A DNA stretch of 64,000 nucleotides. Source: Epiperipatus broadwayi (lineage: Eukaryota; Onychophora; Udeonychophora; Euonychophora; Peripatidae). The notes below the pieces were generated by a model. The model made no database searches. It had not been told where the DNA came from and was given only the letters and a program-made list of their open reading frames with translations. The DNA lies in contig JAQFVV010006200.1 of NCBI GenBank assembly GCA_028023455.1, positions 2,675,738 to 2,739,737 on the forward strand, read 5' to 3'. This document shows positions 36,971-49,855 of this stretch, in pieces (position 1 is the first letter of the stretch; each line of letters begins with the position of its first letter). The translations under genes and the position numbers were made by a program.

Positions 36971-38517
36971 GATTGAGATGTCACTACAAACAATGAAGAT
37001 TCTCACAAGTTTTTGTAATTAATAGACTACTCAAGTGGCAATCGTGTATCAAAATATCGATGTTAGTTTCATAACTATTGGACTTCTTCGGTGAGAAATG
37101 TTGAATTTGTCAGACTTATATAACTATATAAGTAAATTATCTTGGATTTTAAATCTTAGGATGTTTTTGGATCTTTGGTTATTAACTATGATAATATAGA
37201 AGTAAAGACAATTGTTAAAATGTGTAATCACAAATCTAATATTTCTTTCTGTAGAAAACCAATATTCAAAAACTAATCTGGGAATTTGATATAGCATTAT
37301 CATTTAGATGAAGCATCTAGAATCCATTGATCATGCAAGATACAATATATGGCTCAGCAGGAGGGTAAATAAAAATGAAAAATCTGTTCATAATGTAGAT
37401 GCTAAAAGTTAAGTAGAAATGTTGCTTTTTTATATATATATATTTTTCAGAATTTTTATATTTGTAAATTGATATTGTTAAACTTCGATAGATAATGGGA
37501 CTTAGACTGTTGATATTGTGCATTAAAAATTTACTTGTTTTAGAAATTATTCATATTATGTCAATAATTAATTATAACTATACTACTTGTAATTTCCATC
37601 TAACTCTAGAATCAATTGTATGAATGTAGCTCGCTTCTTTTCACAAAATCAATTAGAGAAAGAAAAAACGACTAGCATTTTATTACTAATGCTAATAATT
37701 TGTTTTGTTTACCATTTTTCAGTATTACAGTCTGAGCATAAAATTTGTTGAGTTCTTAATATATCAACAAAATACATCGTTTTAAACCCATCACTTTTTT
37801 ACTCAACATTATATGAGTCTTTATTGCTCTTTATTTTGATGATTGAATTTTTTAATTTCTTGGCAAGAAATTGGTGCACTTCCTGTTTGTATTCTCAATT
37901 TTATGCCCAGTATCCTGAGGAAAAAATATACATAGATTCTTTTGTATAAGAATTTATCAAATTTATTCTAAGGACAATATAAGATCCATTTGCAATTTCA
38001 ATACTTTTAGATGTATTCATGATTTAAAAACATGGTCAATAGTGGATGAAATATAAATCTTGTTAAGTCAGTGTTATTGGTTTATGTGGAATTATTTTGT
38101 CAAATCTAACTGTGAAAAGACAAGCTTATGAGATCATATTAAACTATAAACATCGAAACTGCATTTATGATCGTAAGTTCAAAGTTTCTTAATATTAAAT
38201 AATAAACAGAAAATATGTTCAATGGTGAAAAACTAGAATAAATAATGTGTCAAAAAATATAGTTATATATTAGTAAAAACCTTATTTCATTCATAACAGT
38301 CTAATTAGCATAAGAAAACTAAGGCATTGCAAATTCAAAAAAGAATTAAGATATATGTTATAAATATTAAAAAGGATTTTTTTTTTAAATTTTGTTAAGG
38401 TGCACAAAAATTATACTTGATCTATAATATAAAATCTATAGTTAATAAAGATCACAAGGATTTTATAATCATTCTATATTAATCACAATAAAAATAATTT
38501 AATTTAATAAATTTCAA
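36971..38517. other. Intronic AT-rich stretch
   Basis: No exon, RT motif or inverted repeat noticed. A (TA)n run lies near 37431. Confidence 0.5.
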
Positions 38518-40500
38518 CTAGATGGCAGGAGTGACTAAAAAAATTTCTAGGATCACAGATGAGAGAAAAATATTATTGGAATGAAAATACTTATAGATAG
38601 GTGATAGATGATTTAAAACTTTTAAAAAATATATAAGTAAAATAACGTTAGATTTTAAAATAAATAGAAGATATTCCGTAAAAATATTAAACTAGAAATA
38701 ATTAATGTATTAAAAGAATATAGAGATGATTTTATATTGTCAAAAAATAATTAGAAATATACTGTCGTATTAGTATTAATAGAAAAAAATGTGGCAGGGA
38801 ATATGGGGGGGGGGGGGTAAATAATTAAAGTTTTTGGTGATAATAGAAACTGGAAATGAATAAATGCAAGATAAAATTGGTGTTGATAAAATTAAAAATC
38901 ATATGGGATACAAATAATAAAGGTAAATTTAAAATATATATATATGCTACGAAGTTTTGGAAAATGAATAATTAACATGTTAAAACATAATAAAGTTAGC
39001 GAAGTAGCTGATAAATTTTTGTTGGGAAAGAAAAAATAATAGAAATTTACAAAAATATATTTTAATTAGAGTATAAAGGTGAATTAGAGAATATAAAAAA
39101 CGGTGGACAAAAATTTTAGTGCAGACATCATAAATTAAAAGTGAAAAATATATTCAAAATAAAATAAAAAATCACAGCAAAAGTAGATTTGCATAACTAG
39201 AAGCCTAAAGTGGGTTAGATAAAAACAAAAGAGAAGGAAATAGTTATGGAAAATTTTGAAAGTACATTATCATAGAAGCGGATTTCATGTAAATATTAAA
39301 TTAAGTGATAATGACAGCAAAGAATGGAGAATGTCTGAGAAATAGAAAAAAATATATATTAATAAAAAAACTATTAAGAAAAATATTATAATTACAGAAG
39401 AAAAATTAATACACGCTTTAAAAAGCTAAAAGTAGAGAAAGCTAGAGATTTCAGCTATCCGGAATTCGAGCGAATGCCTTTAGTCACATTAACAGGGTTG
39501 TAAAAGAAGGCAATACAGTATTCCACATACATCGACGTATTATAAGACTTGATTTTTAAAGAGAAAAAATAATGAGATTTTGATAATTATACATCTTTGG
39601 AAATAACTTCAGTTATGCACCCATTTTTCTCATATATCATTAAAGTATAGATAAACAGGTATTAAATATTAGAAGAAATATAGGGAAGATTTAATAATTA
39701 GTATTCGTAATAAATTGGCCGAAACGTTTTGAACGTAAGCTAAAGAAAAGATTTATTATATGTATTTATTTTTATTAAACGGAGCTGAGAGCGCTTACGG
39801 CTTAGAAAACCAGATTCATAACATTCGTGGGATGATTAGGTGTCCTGTTGTATTTATTGATGAAGTACTAATTATTTTAAATTAGCTATTTAAATAGTCC
39901 ACTTGCTTGAGAGTTGGATACTATTCTCTTTTTTGTTAATGACGTAGTGTTGTTAGCAATAAACCATGCCTTTTTCTTTTTCTGTCATCTCGCTTGCCAT
40001 GCAAACAATATTGACGTTCATTGGTATTTTTGCCTTGATTCAAATTATAGAGCTGATTGGATAAAATAATAAACTTAGACTTTAAAAATTGAAAGAGGTA
40101 TAGCTAAATAATCCGAGATATTTGTTGTTTAAATTTTAAAAAAAAAAGCCTGAAAAAAAAAAAGATTTATTACAATTACTGAAAAAAGTACATAAAAAAA
40201 TTACATATATCAACTGGGGAATTACATTAGGAATAACGAGATGCTTCAAGCGAGGCTTTTCTTTAGGAAAAAAATATTAAGATTAAATATAGGATTTAAA
40301 ATACTTAAGTCTAGATACAATGTAAAATACAGACTATCAATATTATTTTTTGTGTATGATATGGTTTATTTTATTATTGATAACAAAAAAAAAAGAGAAG
40401 AATATGTTACTTCAATTAAAAAAAAAAAAAAGGATATTAAATTTAATGAAAATATAGGTGACCAAAATATATATCTAACATTAATAATTAACTAATTAGA
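38518..40500 (+). mobile_element. A/G-rich decayed retroelement, plus strand
   Basis: Purine-rich on the plus strand, with many stops. At about 39920-39961 the frame reads TILFFVNDVVLLAI, which resembles the reverse-transcriptase F-A-D-D-[VI]-V-L-L-A catalytic motif with the first Asp replaced by Asn. No other RT motif could be assigned. A G12 run lies at about 38807-38818. The 84-codon ORF at 40241-40495 is lysine-rich low-complexity. Confidence 0.4.
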
Positions 40501-40688
40501 AAATGAGAAAATTGTACACAAAAATGGAAAAGTACTATAAAGTATAGCAAAAAAACTTGTTTGGAAATTAAAATTAATAATTAAATAGATATGCATTAGC
40601 ATGGGAAAAGGATTTGATAATAAAAATTTAAAAAAGAATAAGTTAAGAAATTGTTACTATTTTCTTATTATAATACTGTATATGTAAA

Positions 40689-41967
40689 CTGTGATGCACT
40701 GTGACTTCTTAAACGGAGTCAGGAATCTCACAGCAACTATGCACAGAGAAACCTCTTAGCCACTTTACCTTCCCTTTCCATTCCCACCCTAAGTTTTCCC
40801 ATAATCTGCTCCATCCCATTTCCACAACATAATCTTTGTCAACTCTATGGCATTCATATCTAAATCCCACTTATCTTTTCCCTAAACAAACATAAAAATC
40901 AATAGCCCATTTTCTGTATAATCACTTTGTTCATATTTATTCTTCCATAATTTCATTATTTGTACCCTTTCTGCTTTCAAGCATTTACATTCAATTAACA
41001 GATGCCTAATATTTTCTATGCCTTCCTTACACAATTTGCAGACTAAATTATCCATATTTTCACATTTACGTGTATATTCCCTTATTGCTAAAGATCCCGT
41101 TCCAGCCTTGAACAATAAATTACTTTCCTTGCTATTATCATTAATTAACTCGCACCAATGTTCCGTTTACTTCTATATATATTTAAACTCTTTTTACTCT
41201 CCATACTAGTTCTCCAGCTCTCTATTCTTTATTAATGCATCTATTCTTTTATCCCATTCCTCCTAACACAATCATCCCATCTTTTTGTACAAGTATACTG
41301 TCATAAATTCTTTATCCAAATCCTTTGCATACCGCATTACCTTTCTCACTCATCTTCTTGCCTGTCCTTTATTTGTAACCCAATTAAATACTATTTTGGC
41401 TATTCTTTTATCATCCATAAACTGCAACCTACCAAACATTTTCATTTTGCTTTTTGCATCTCTCATATAAAAACTTGACCATCCCATTTCTCCTTGAATT
41501 GCCTCCTCTGCTGTCCACACATCTGCATCTAATGCATGTCTTCCTACTTTCCTTTGTACTTTTTCTAAGTAATCTAATAACCTTTTACTAACACATAACA
41601 CATCATTATCATATGTTAACCCTGCTACTGCAACTCCCTTCCATACAATTCTAACTACATCATATTTATTATATGAAAACACTGTTAATTTCTTTATCAA
41701 TCCCTTTCTTTTGTTTGCTTCATTTATCAATTTTTTCTCCCATTTATCCAATCAATTTTCTTGACTATTTAAGATGATTCTGAAATAAATATATATATTC
41801 ACCACACTTAACTTTATATCTCCCAATAAAAATTCTATGTCTTCTCTTTCCTCAATATTAACCATCATTATATTTGATTTTTCTTCACTAAATTTAATTC
41901 CCATCTTTTTACCCACCCTTGCGCATATCCTCAGCATAACTTCCATATCTTCTCTTCAAGATCCACC
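40689..41967 (-). mobile_element. LINE 3' half, copy 1 (minus strand)
   Basis: Minus-strand pieces in order: MEVMLRICARVGKKMG and IKFSEEKSNIMMVN (about 41870-41950), LLGDIKLSVVN, then a 133-codon open piece 41751-41350 with KLTVFSYNKYDVVRIVWKG and GRHALDADVW, then GTGSLAIREYTRK and CKLCKEGIENIRHLLIECKC (about 40990-41095), a C-x2-C...H...C zinc-binding tail. This is the RT thumb plus C-terminal part of a non-LTR retrotransposon; the clade was not assigned. The 3' end shares AAGTCACAGTGCATCACA with the copy at 52.9 kb. The RT catalytic core is missing. Confidence 0.82.
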
Positions 41968-42789
41968 TGGTATGAAAAAGATATAGTGCATAATTTATAA
42001 AAATTAATGCCAGCTTCGGATTAAATTTAAAAAAAAAGTAAGACATACTTGGAAGAAGCATGAGGACAGCAGATAAGGTTATACAAAGTGAAGTGGTTGA
42101 TATTCTAAGAGCAAATTTAAAATATTTGAAAAATTGCAATTTACTGGTTGAAAATAGAATTGCAAAAATAATTTTTAATTATAATTAATTAGAATAAATA
42201 TTAGATGGATTGATTAGGGCAGATAAAATATGCATAAGCATTAGATAAGATAAAATTGAGATAGAAAGGTTATTGAATAAAAGGGTGAAAAGTTATAGGA
42301 ATTATGAATATATGGGGAAGGGGGAGAAAGATTAATATAATATCAAATCATTTTTGAAGTTGAGGGTATTTATGATAAAAGTAGAAAAAGTATGAATGTA
42401 GAACAGAAAGGGTTGACATTTATTATTAGAATTAGCAGTTTTAGTATAAAATAGCAAAAAAAAGAAAGAAAGAAACTGTAGGGTATATAATAATGGCGGA
42501 CAAAGATTGGGTTAAAAAAGAATAATAAACTTCTTTTTTTTTTTTAGAATACGTGAGAAATAATACAAAAATTATAAAGAAAATAAAGGACTTTTGAAAA
42601 TTAGAAAAAAAAAAAATAAAATGCACTGGTATGCAATTCATGAATTCAGTATAATATATGTACATTAATACTAGGCACATCTATTAGGGATGACTTCAGA
42701 CAAGCTAATTATAATATATCATATACTACAGATATTAATTTTTGTTTGACAAACTCTTTATAAAGAGTTAAATTAGTGGCAGTTTATCT
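41968..42789. other. A/G-rich segment between LINE copies
   Basis: Purine-rich plus strand (about 42150-42640), possibly the 5' region of another decayed plus-strand element; no motif. The minus-strand ORFs here are low-complexity hydrophobic artefacts. Confidence 0.35.
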
Positions 42790-44013
42790 CTCACCACATT
42801 TACAATACGATTTCTTTTCCAATATCATTTTCAAACATTATTGATCGACTGCAGATGAACATTTCTCTAAGTTTAATCCAGTTCTCTAATCAATAACTTC
42901 TTCCTTTTCTCCTTAGTACTCTTACAAACTTCCTTATCTCACACATTAGCTCTTTGTAGATTTTTTAAAATCTCTTGGGATCCAATTTAAAACTTAAATT
43001 GTTCGCTTACATATCATCCCTTCTAACAATATATTCAGCCCAATTCTTTTCAGTCTCTTAATTCTTTCTCTGTTATCAATGGTAGCCATTGTTTTCTCAT
43101 CCATGTATTTAATTTATTCCTAACATCTATTTTTCCATACTTTGTTGAGTGATCTGAAGTCTTTATATGGTCTTCTGTTAAGAGTTTAAGTCTCACATCT
43201 ATAAGTCTATTAAAACCTTACTTTTCAAAAATATAGTATATTTTCTTTTAAGAATAAGTTGGGTCTACCAAAAACATTTTGTCCAAGTTTAATTCTAATA
43301 TTAATTCCATCCATTATGTTTACATCTGCATCAATAATTTGACAAAGGTATATAAGGTTGTTTACCTTTTCTTTATTTAATACCATCAATCTTTATTTTC
43401 TTTTTCTGAAAAAATCCCTTAAACATTACTATCTTTAGTCCTACTTTCATCTGATAACTTTTGTAACATTATTTACAAAAACAATTATATGCAAAACCTA
43501 GATGACTTAAATAGTTTTCATTTGCTTTTATTCTCTTAATTTCCCATTTTAATCCACAATTTCTTATAAAAACTGCTGAAAAAAGTTTTGTATATCTTTC
43601 TCAGTATTAATCTTCTTAGTATCACTATGTAATCTAATTACTCCCTTTTGCATTTTGATAGTTTTTGGAATATGATAAGATCTTGGATCTATATCTTGAT
43701 GGCCCAATGTTTTAATTAGTGTAGACATGCTTATAAAATATAATGTTTTTTCATAATCTACAAAGTCAAATCATAATTGCACCTCATATTCATTGCTCCT
43801 TTCTATAACTTTTCTCAATATTTGGATCTGATCCACTGTACTAAAACTATTTTAAATCCAGCTTGTTCTTTTGGTTTGATTAGAATCCAAAGTTCGTTGA
43901 AGATAATTTATAATCATTTTGGTAGAGATTTTGTATGGAACTAATAGAAAATTGATAAGATTATAATTTCTAATATCTTCTTTATCATCTTTCTTGAATA
44001 TCAATATTAATCA

Positions 44014-44051
44014 CATGATCACTATCTGTATGGAGAGTTTTGCCTTGTTTA
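44014..44051 (+). mobile_element. Micro-insertion of family F fragment in RTE copy 2
   Basis: ATCACATGATCACTATCTG...GGAGAGTTTTGCC is bracketed by a direct repeat AATATCAATATTAAT (about 13-15 bp). It is very short and non-coding. The same sequence recurs at 44366-44410 and, split, near 21755-21850 and 61585-61635. Confidence 0.65.
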
Positions 44052-44365
44052 ATATCAATATTAATACTGCAATCGTCCAACCTACTGGTACATCTTTATA
44101 ATTTAGCTCAGTGCCCAGTTTTGTCACCATTTTTTTTATTTCTTCACCTGCTTCTTTTAAAAGATCAATAATAATTCCATCATTTCCTGGAGTTTTTCCT
44201 TCTTCATAGATTAAATTGCATATCCCACCTTTTCATTTTAAATATTTGGAAATTCAGAAAATATAATAAAATATAATTTGTTTTCTTGTTCTTTATAATT
44301 CTTTATAGAGATCTACATATTTCCTGATGTCATCTCTCTTTTTATTAATAGTTATATCTTTTCTT

Positions 44366-44410
44366 CTTATTGCCAATAGACATCACATGATCATCATATG
44401 TATAGAGAGT
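44366..44410 (+). mobile_element. Second micro-insertion of family F fragment
   Basis: ACATCACATGATCATCATAT...AGAGAGTTTTGCCTG, flanked on both sides by TTTCTTCTTATTGC (about 14-16 bp), compared with an uninterrupted reading in RTE copy 1. Confidence 0.65.
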
Positions 44411-44777
44411 TTTGCCTGTTTTTCTTCTTATTGCTGAAACAAAAAAAAATATTGTTTTGCACATTTAAGACTGTTATATTCTATATATTCAATGGTTCTT
44501 AATGGATCATTTAACCAATTTTCATATCCTTTTCTTCATAAATTAACTTGTCTCAATAAAAAATTTACTGGTATTTTTTTGTATCAGATATTGATACTTA
44601 AGTTATCTTCTTACTGATTTCAGTCAAGTCTGAACTATTTTCAAAGTCTGTTAATATTTTAAACAATTTTCAAGTTCAAATTTAAATTCGTTATAGTGTT
44701 TCTAAAGATTACAAATATCATCTGTTAATACAAACTTTCTTAATAGTTTTCATCTAGTTTTATATTAACATGTATTT

Positions 44778-45095
44778 GTAAAATATTAAAGATTTTAAGA
44801 CTTCTCATTCGATAATTTAATATACAAAAATTAACAAAGCGTATGACACACTTGAATGAGAAGCTATAAAGATAGACGAGATACCTGCTTTGACATCTCC
44901 AAACGTTGGACTATCTAGTTCATTTGCATACGCTTTGCATACTGTTTTGTTTCCTTGCCCTATTTCTTCATTCTGCAGCTCACAGTACCGCTATGAATAT
45001 GAGGCAAAAGGCCTTGAAAGCGCTTAGCTTGTAATAATTTCTGTGTATCTTTATAGCTTCTCATTCAAGTGTGTCATACGCTTTGTTAATTTTTG
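44778..45095. mobile_element. 318-bp foldback insertion with 58-bp perfect arms
   Basis: 44817-44874 is the perfect reverse complement of 45046-45103. A 17-bp direct repeat TATATTAACATGTATTT flanks the insertion (44761-44777 and 45096-45112), its right copy overlapping the end of the right arm. The 170-bp interior is more GC-rich than its surroundings (for example CAAAAGGCCTTGAAAGCGC). It disrupts RTE copy 2 and is therefore younger. Confidence 0.88.
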
Positions 45096-45832
45096 TATAT
45101 TAACATGTATTTTACATCTTCCTAATCAATGATCACTTCCTATGTTGAATCTATTAAGAATATTACAATCTTTAAATACCTGTTTTGTCTTAATCAAAAT
45201 ATAATATAATCCTGCTGTATTTTCATTTGGATACTTTCACGTACAATTCCATTCAATATCTTTCTCAAAGAAGAAATTCATAATATACAGTTTTTCTTTT
45301 TCCATAAACTTTGCAAGTCTATGCTCTTTCTTCTTTCTGTAACTATAATTAAATTCACCTACAACACTTTCCGTCTTACAATCATTTGCCAATTGTAGCA
45401 TTAAAATTCCACATCATAATTTTAAAGTGTTGTCTGGCTTCATCGCAATGAGAACTTTCTGAGGCATAATCTGAATTTTCTGCATTTGGTATCATATTTG
45501 AATGACTAATCATGCCAGTCTTTCTGATACATCTTCAATTTCAATAAAGTTACTTTTCTACTTTTTAATTATAAAGAATCCCATTCCATTTATAACTGCT
45601 TAAATTTGTGCCTTCTTGTCTTTTCATTTTTTCTTCTAACTTCATAAAGTTCCAACAAGGTCACATTTACTATTAAACAGTTCTTCCAATTTGTGCAATT
45701 TTCATTTACTTGAAGATAATCTGTAGTTGTAAAGGTAGCTTAGGTCCACAATCAGAGGATTCTTAGCACTCTCTGCCTTCAGATCACTGTCATAGTTGGA
45801 AACTTTATAGCCTCCTAGGAAAAAGAACCATA

Positions 45833-46204
45833 AGTTTGCTTATAGATATTTACAATCATAATACCTATAAAGGAAAAATGTACATTTACACTCACTTTAA
45901 TCCCGCTTTCTGGACAACTCAACTAACATTTTATTTAATGACTATTAAGCCAATGAAAAGAAAGACCATGATATTTATATCTCATTTCAAAAAGAGGTAC
46001 ATTATATTAATAATGTTTTATGCTTATAGCTTTACATAATATGTGAATCCTCTTTGAAGACATTAAAAAGATTGAAATTATTTACAAAATTTTTCATCCA
46101 TAACTATATTAGAGTAAATTATCTTAAGAGGCAACAATTAACAATGATCATAAGTTTAATCTTGATCACAATAATATATATTTTTTCTTTTTGCTGCTAA
46201 TTAA
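45833..46204. other. Intronic AT-rich sequence
   Basis: No feature recognised; the short ORF 45836-46039 has no domain. Confidence 0.5.
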
Positions 46205-47660
46205 TTAATCAACCTTTCTTAAAATCTTTAATTTTTGTACAATTAACATTCATCAACATCATTTGTTGCCCCGCAATCTTCTTCAGAACATAAATATATA
46301 CACTATATATAAAAATAAATCACAACTATATATAAATATATACAAATTATATAAATCCTATAAACCATATATATATATATTCATAAAATATCAAATATTT
46401 ATCCCTTTTCCCCTCAAATACATAACATTAATAAAATAATTAACTTTTACCCTTAATTTTATCTTTTTATTATATAATTTAATATACTTTCTGCTATTAT
46501 TTTATATTTTTCAAATATATTTATTTCATTATTTTTATATTAACTTATCTTTATAACTTTATCTTCTATTTCCATAATTTAAATTTAATTATTACTTTTA
46601 TATGTTAACATTATCATATTTATTTATATACCTATTCTTACTTACTCCATTTTTTTTTTTTCATTATCTTATATCTTCTTAAATTTTTTATTTTTATTTT
46701 GTATATCCCTATATATATCTCCTATTTCTAAAACTTAACCTTTAAACTTTTTATCATATTTTATAATTTAAAATCTATTCATAAACTATTCTGAAATTAT
46801 TATAAACAGAAAAACTGTTTAATTCCTATTTATTTTATTTTTTATATTAATAATCTTAATTAATTCTTACATTTAATTCTTAATTTTACCTTTTAAACTT
46901 CTTTATCTTTTACGTTTCTGCTCTATTTCAGTTAAACCGTTTTTTATTTTTTATATATTTTTCATACATTAGCTCCCTCTATTGCATTTTTACCTATTAA
47001 TTTTTTATCTTTATTTTAATTTTATTCTTTTATTTTTATTATATTAACTTTTATATTAAATTCTCCTCAATCCGAAATCATTGTTCTTTTGGTTTTATCT
47101 ATTTACATAAATAGCTTCTTTATCTTCTTTCCCTCCTACTTTCTGTAAAATTACATTCTAATACTTCTTTATTAAACTCATGTCCTGTCTCCAATCTGTG
47201 CTATATTTGGTGATTTTATCATATTTATGCTGTTCTCTCCTATAAATTGAGTTCTTAGTTTCTCCACTATTCATTCCTCTTTATTTTTAATTTTCAATCT
47301 CTACATTAATTTCATAACTCCATTACTTTATTTTTCTGTTTTATTTAACCTCATATTTATTCTCTATATTCCTATTATATTTTTCTTTTTTATTACTTTT
47401 TTAGTTTTATCTTCATTAACTTTTTATTATTTTGTTTATATTCTATTTAAATTCTTACTATATATTTTTCCTGTTTTTAAACTATATGCTGTTTCTTTTT
47501 AGTTTCTCTTTTCTCTTCTCTTCTTTATATTTATCCTTCTCTTTTTTCTATCTTTTAATTTTTTCCACACTTTCTGTCTCATTCCTTAATTCTTCTTTAA
47601 TTACTTTTGAAATAATAAAAAATTCTTTAAAATTTTTTTTTAAAATTTATTATAAAGTAT
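46205..47660 (-). mobile_element. Penelope-like retroelement copy, left (minus-strand) member of an inverted pair
   Basis: Minus-strand reading includes KYSTDWRQDMSLIKK and, after one break, KEDKEAIYVNR (about 47095-47215). These resemble the C-terminal H/S-x-x-D-W and K-E-A-I-Y-I motifs of Penelope-type GIY-YIG endonucleases. The terminus near 46205-46285 carries CTGAAGAAGATTGCGGGGC, a weak hammerhead-like remnant. The plus strand is T/C-rich. It matches 48470-49855 as a reverse complement. No intact ORF; an 80-codon ORF at 47432-47674 is Phe/Leu low-complexity. Confidence 0.5.
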
Positions 47661-47689
47661 ATAATTATAAATAAAATAAAAAAATAAAA

Positions 47690-49855
47690 AATAAATAAAT
47701 AGAAATAAATAAATATTATAAAATAAAATGTAAAATATAAAATGGTATTTTAATAAAGTAATAGTGTACAAATATTAAAAAAAATACGGATAGAATATAA
47801 AAAAAATAAAGATTATAATGTTTTTAGGGTAAAAGATTAGTGCAAATAGGAAAAATAAAAGGAATACATTGAGATTATAAATGGTAAAGGTATATTTTAA
47901 TAGTCTAAAGGGAAAAAAGTAGAAAAGTATATAAAAAGGGTATTATAAAAAGTTTTAATAGGTGATATAAAAAGGTTGTAGTAAATATGAAGTCTGTAAG
48001 ATGATGTAAATAGCGAAAGAAAAAAAAAAAATAAGATAGATAGAAAGAGATAAAGGGAAAAAATTAAAAAATATAGAAAAGTTGTAAGGAATAATTTAAT
48101 TAAATTTTAAGAGAAAGGTTTGTTAATAGGGGAGCAGGGGTTTAAGTACATATGGAAGAATAGAAAAGATAATGTTGAGAAGTGGTAGCAATATTTATTA
48201 GAAGATCGTTGATGATTACTATTAATATTTAAAAGTACAGACAATAGTTTATTTATTGAAGAAGTCAAAAAAAGAGAGGTTAATTTGGAAGGAAATAATA
48301 GAAAGTATATTTAGTATAGAAAAAGAGTATATAAGGAAGATGTAAGGTAGGAAATATAAAGAAGAATAATAAATATAATTTGCTATGTTTTCAAATAAGA
48401 TATAAAATAAAAAAAGTACAATATTTCTAGAATTTATAGAGAATAAATATTGTTCAGATGAAGATGAAATAAAAAAAAAAATTAAGAGAATAAGGAATTA
48501 TGAATCCAGAAAAGTTTGTGGTAAAAAAAAAGAAGAAAAAGAGAAGGAAAAAAAAGAAGGTAAAGAGAAACAAAAAGAAACGATAAGGTTTAAAAAAGGA
48601 AATAATTATATAGTTAAGAATTTAAAAAATTATAAACAAAATTAATAAAAAGTTTAATGAAGTATTAAAACAAAAAGTTAAAAAAAAAGAAAAATATAAA
48701 GGAATATTAGAGAATAAATAGAGTGTTTAAATAAAAAGAATATAATAAAGTTATGGGTTTATAAATAATTGTAGGTTGTAAATAAAAATAAAGGGTATGA
48801 ATATTTGGAGAAACAAGACAATTTATAGGGATTGAGATAAATATGATAAAAATTCACAATATATATGCAGATTGGAGAAGGTGAGTTTAATAAAGAATGT
48901 ATTAGTGTTAATTTTACAGAAAGTGGGGAAGAAGATTAAAGAAGCTATTTATATAAATAGTAAAAAAAAAATAAAATGATTTGGATTGAGGAGAATTTTA
49001 ATATAAAAGTTAATATAATAAAAATAAAAGAATAAAATTAAAATAAAGATAAAAAATTAATAGGTAAAAACAAAGAGGGAGTATGTATAAAAATATATAA
49101 AAATAAAAAAGGTTTAAGAAATAGAGAAAAGTAAAGATAAAAAGTTTAAAAGGTAAAATTAAAATTAAATGTTAGAATTAATTAAGATTATTAATATATA
49201 AAAAATAAAATAAATAGGAATTAAACATGTTTTTCTGTTTATAATAATTTCAGAATAGTTTATGTGAAGATTTTAAATTATAAAATATGAAAAAAGTTTA
49301 AAGGTTAAGTTTTAGAAATAGGAGTATATATAGGGATAACAATAAAAATAAAAAATTTAAGAGGATATAATATAAAAAAAAGGAGTAAGTAAAATAGGTA
49401 TATAAATAAATAGATAATGTTAAATATAAAAGTAATAATTAAATTTAAATTAGGAAATAGAAGATAAAGTTATAAAGATAAGTTAATAAAAAATAATTGA
49501 AATAAATATATTTGAAAAATATAAAATAATAATAAAGTAATTAAAATATATAATAAAAAAAGATTAAAATTAAGGTGTTAAAAGATTTCAATTATTTTAT
49601 TAATGTTCATGTATTTGAGGGGATATACAGGTGATAAATATTTTGTATATTTTTATGAATATATATATATATGGATTTTATAGGATTTATATAATTTGTA
49701 TATAATTTATATATAGTTGTGTAATTTATATTTTATATATATGTGTATATATTTATAGTTCTGAAGAAGATTGCAGGGGCAATCGAAACTGTCGATGTTG
49801 ATGAATGTTAAGCATTGTACAAAAAATTAAAGATTTTATAAGAAAGGATTGATAT
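47690..49855 (+). mobile_element. Penelope-like retroelement copy, right (plus-strand) member of an inverted pair
   Basis: A/G-rich on the plus strand. The region 48470-49855 is collinear with the reverse complement of 46205-47660; 47690-48470 extends further 5' than the left copy. KEAIYINSKKK (about 48937-48969) parallels the left copy. Near the 3' end, 49761-49790 reads CTGAAGAAGATTGCAGGGGC then AATCGAAACT: a stem of GATTGC/GCAATC followed by GAAAC, as in a hammerhead core with one change (CTGAAGA for CTGATGA). Heavily decayed; element class is an inference. Confidence 0.5.

Larger units (their letters stand above)
42800..45832 (-). mobile_element. RTE/BovB-like non-LTR retrotransposon, copy 2 (frameshifted, interrupted)
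   Basis: Collinear with copy 1 at 31940-34505, including both ends: 3' end near 42815 (ATTTTCAAACATT) and 5' end near 45830 (TTATAGCCTCCTAGG against TACAGCCTTTTGGGG). On the minus strand GKTPGNDGIIIDLLKEAG (about 44145-44200) is the G-K-x-P-G-x-D-G-I reverse-transcriptase motif, better preserved than in copy 1. It is interrupted by insertions at about 44014-44050, 44366-44410 and 44778-45095. Frameshifted throughout. Confidence 0.85.

Noticed and set aside
47432-47674. 80-codon hydrophobic ORF resembling membrane segments
   Set aside because: Phe/Leu/Ser translation of the T-rich strand of a decayed retroelement.
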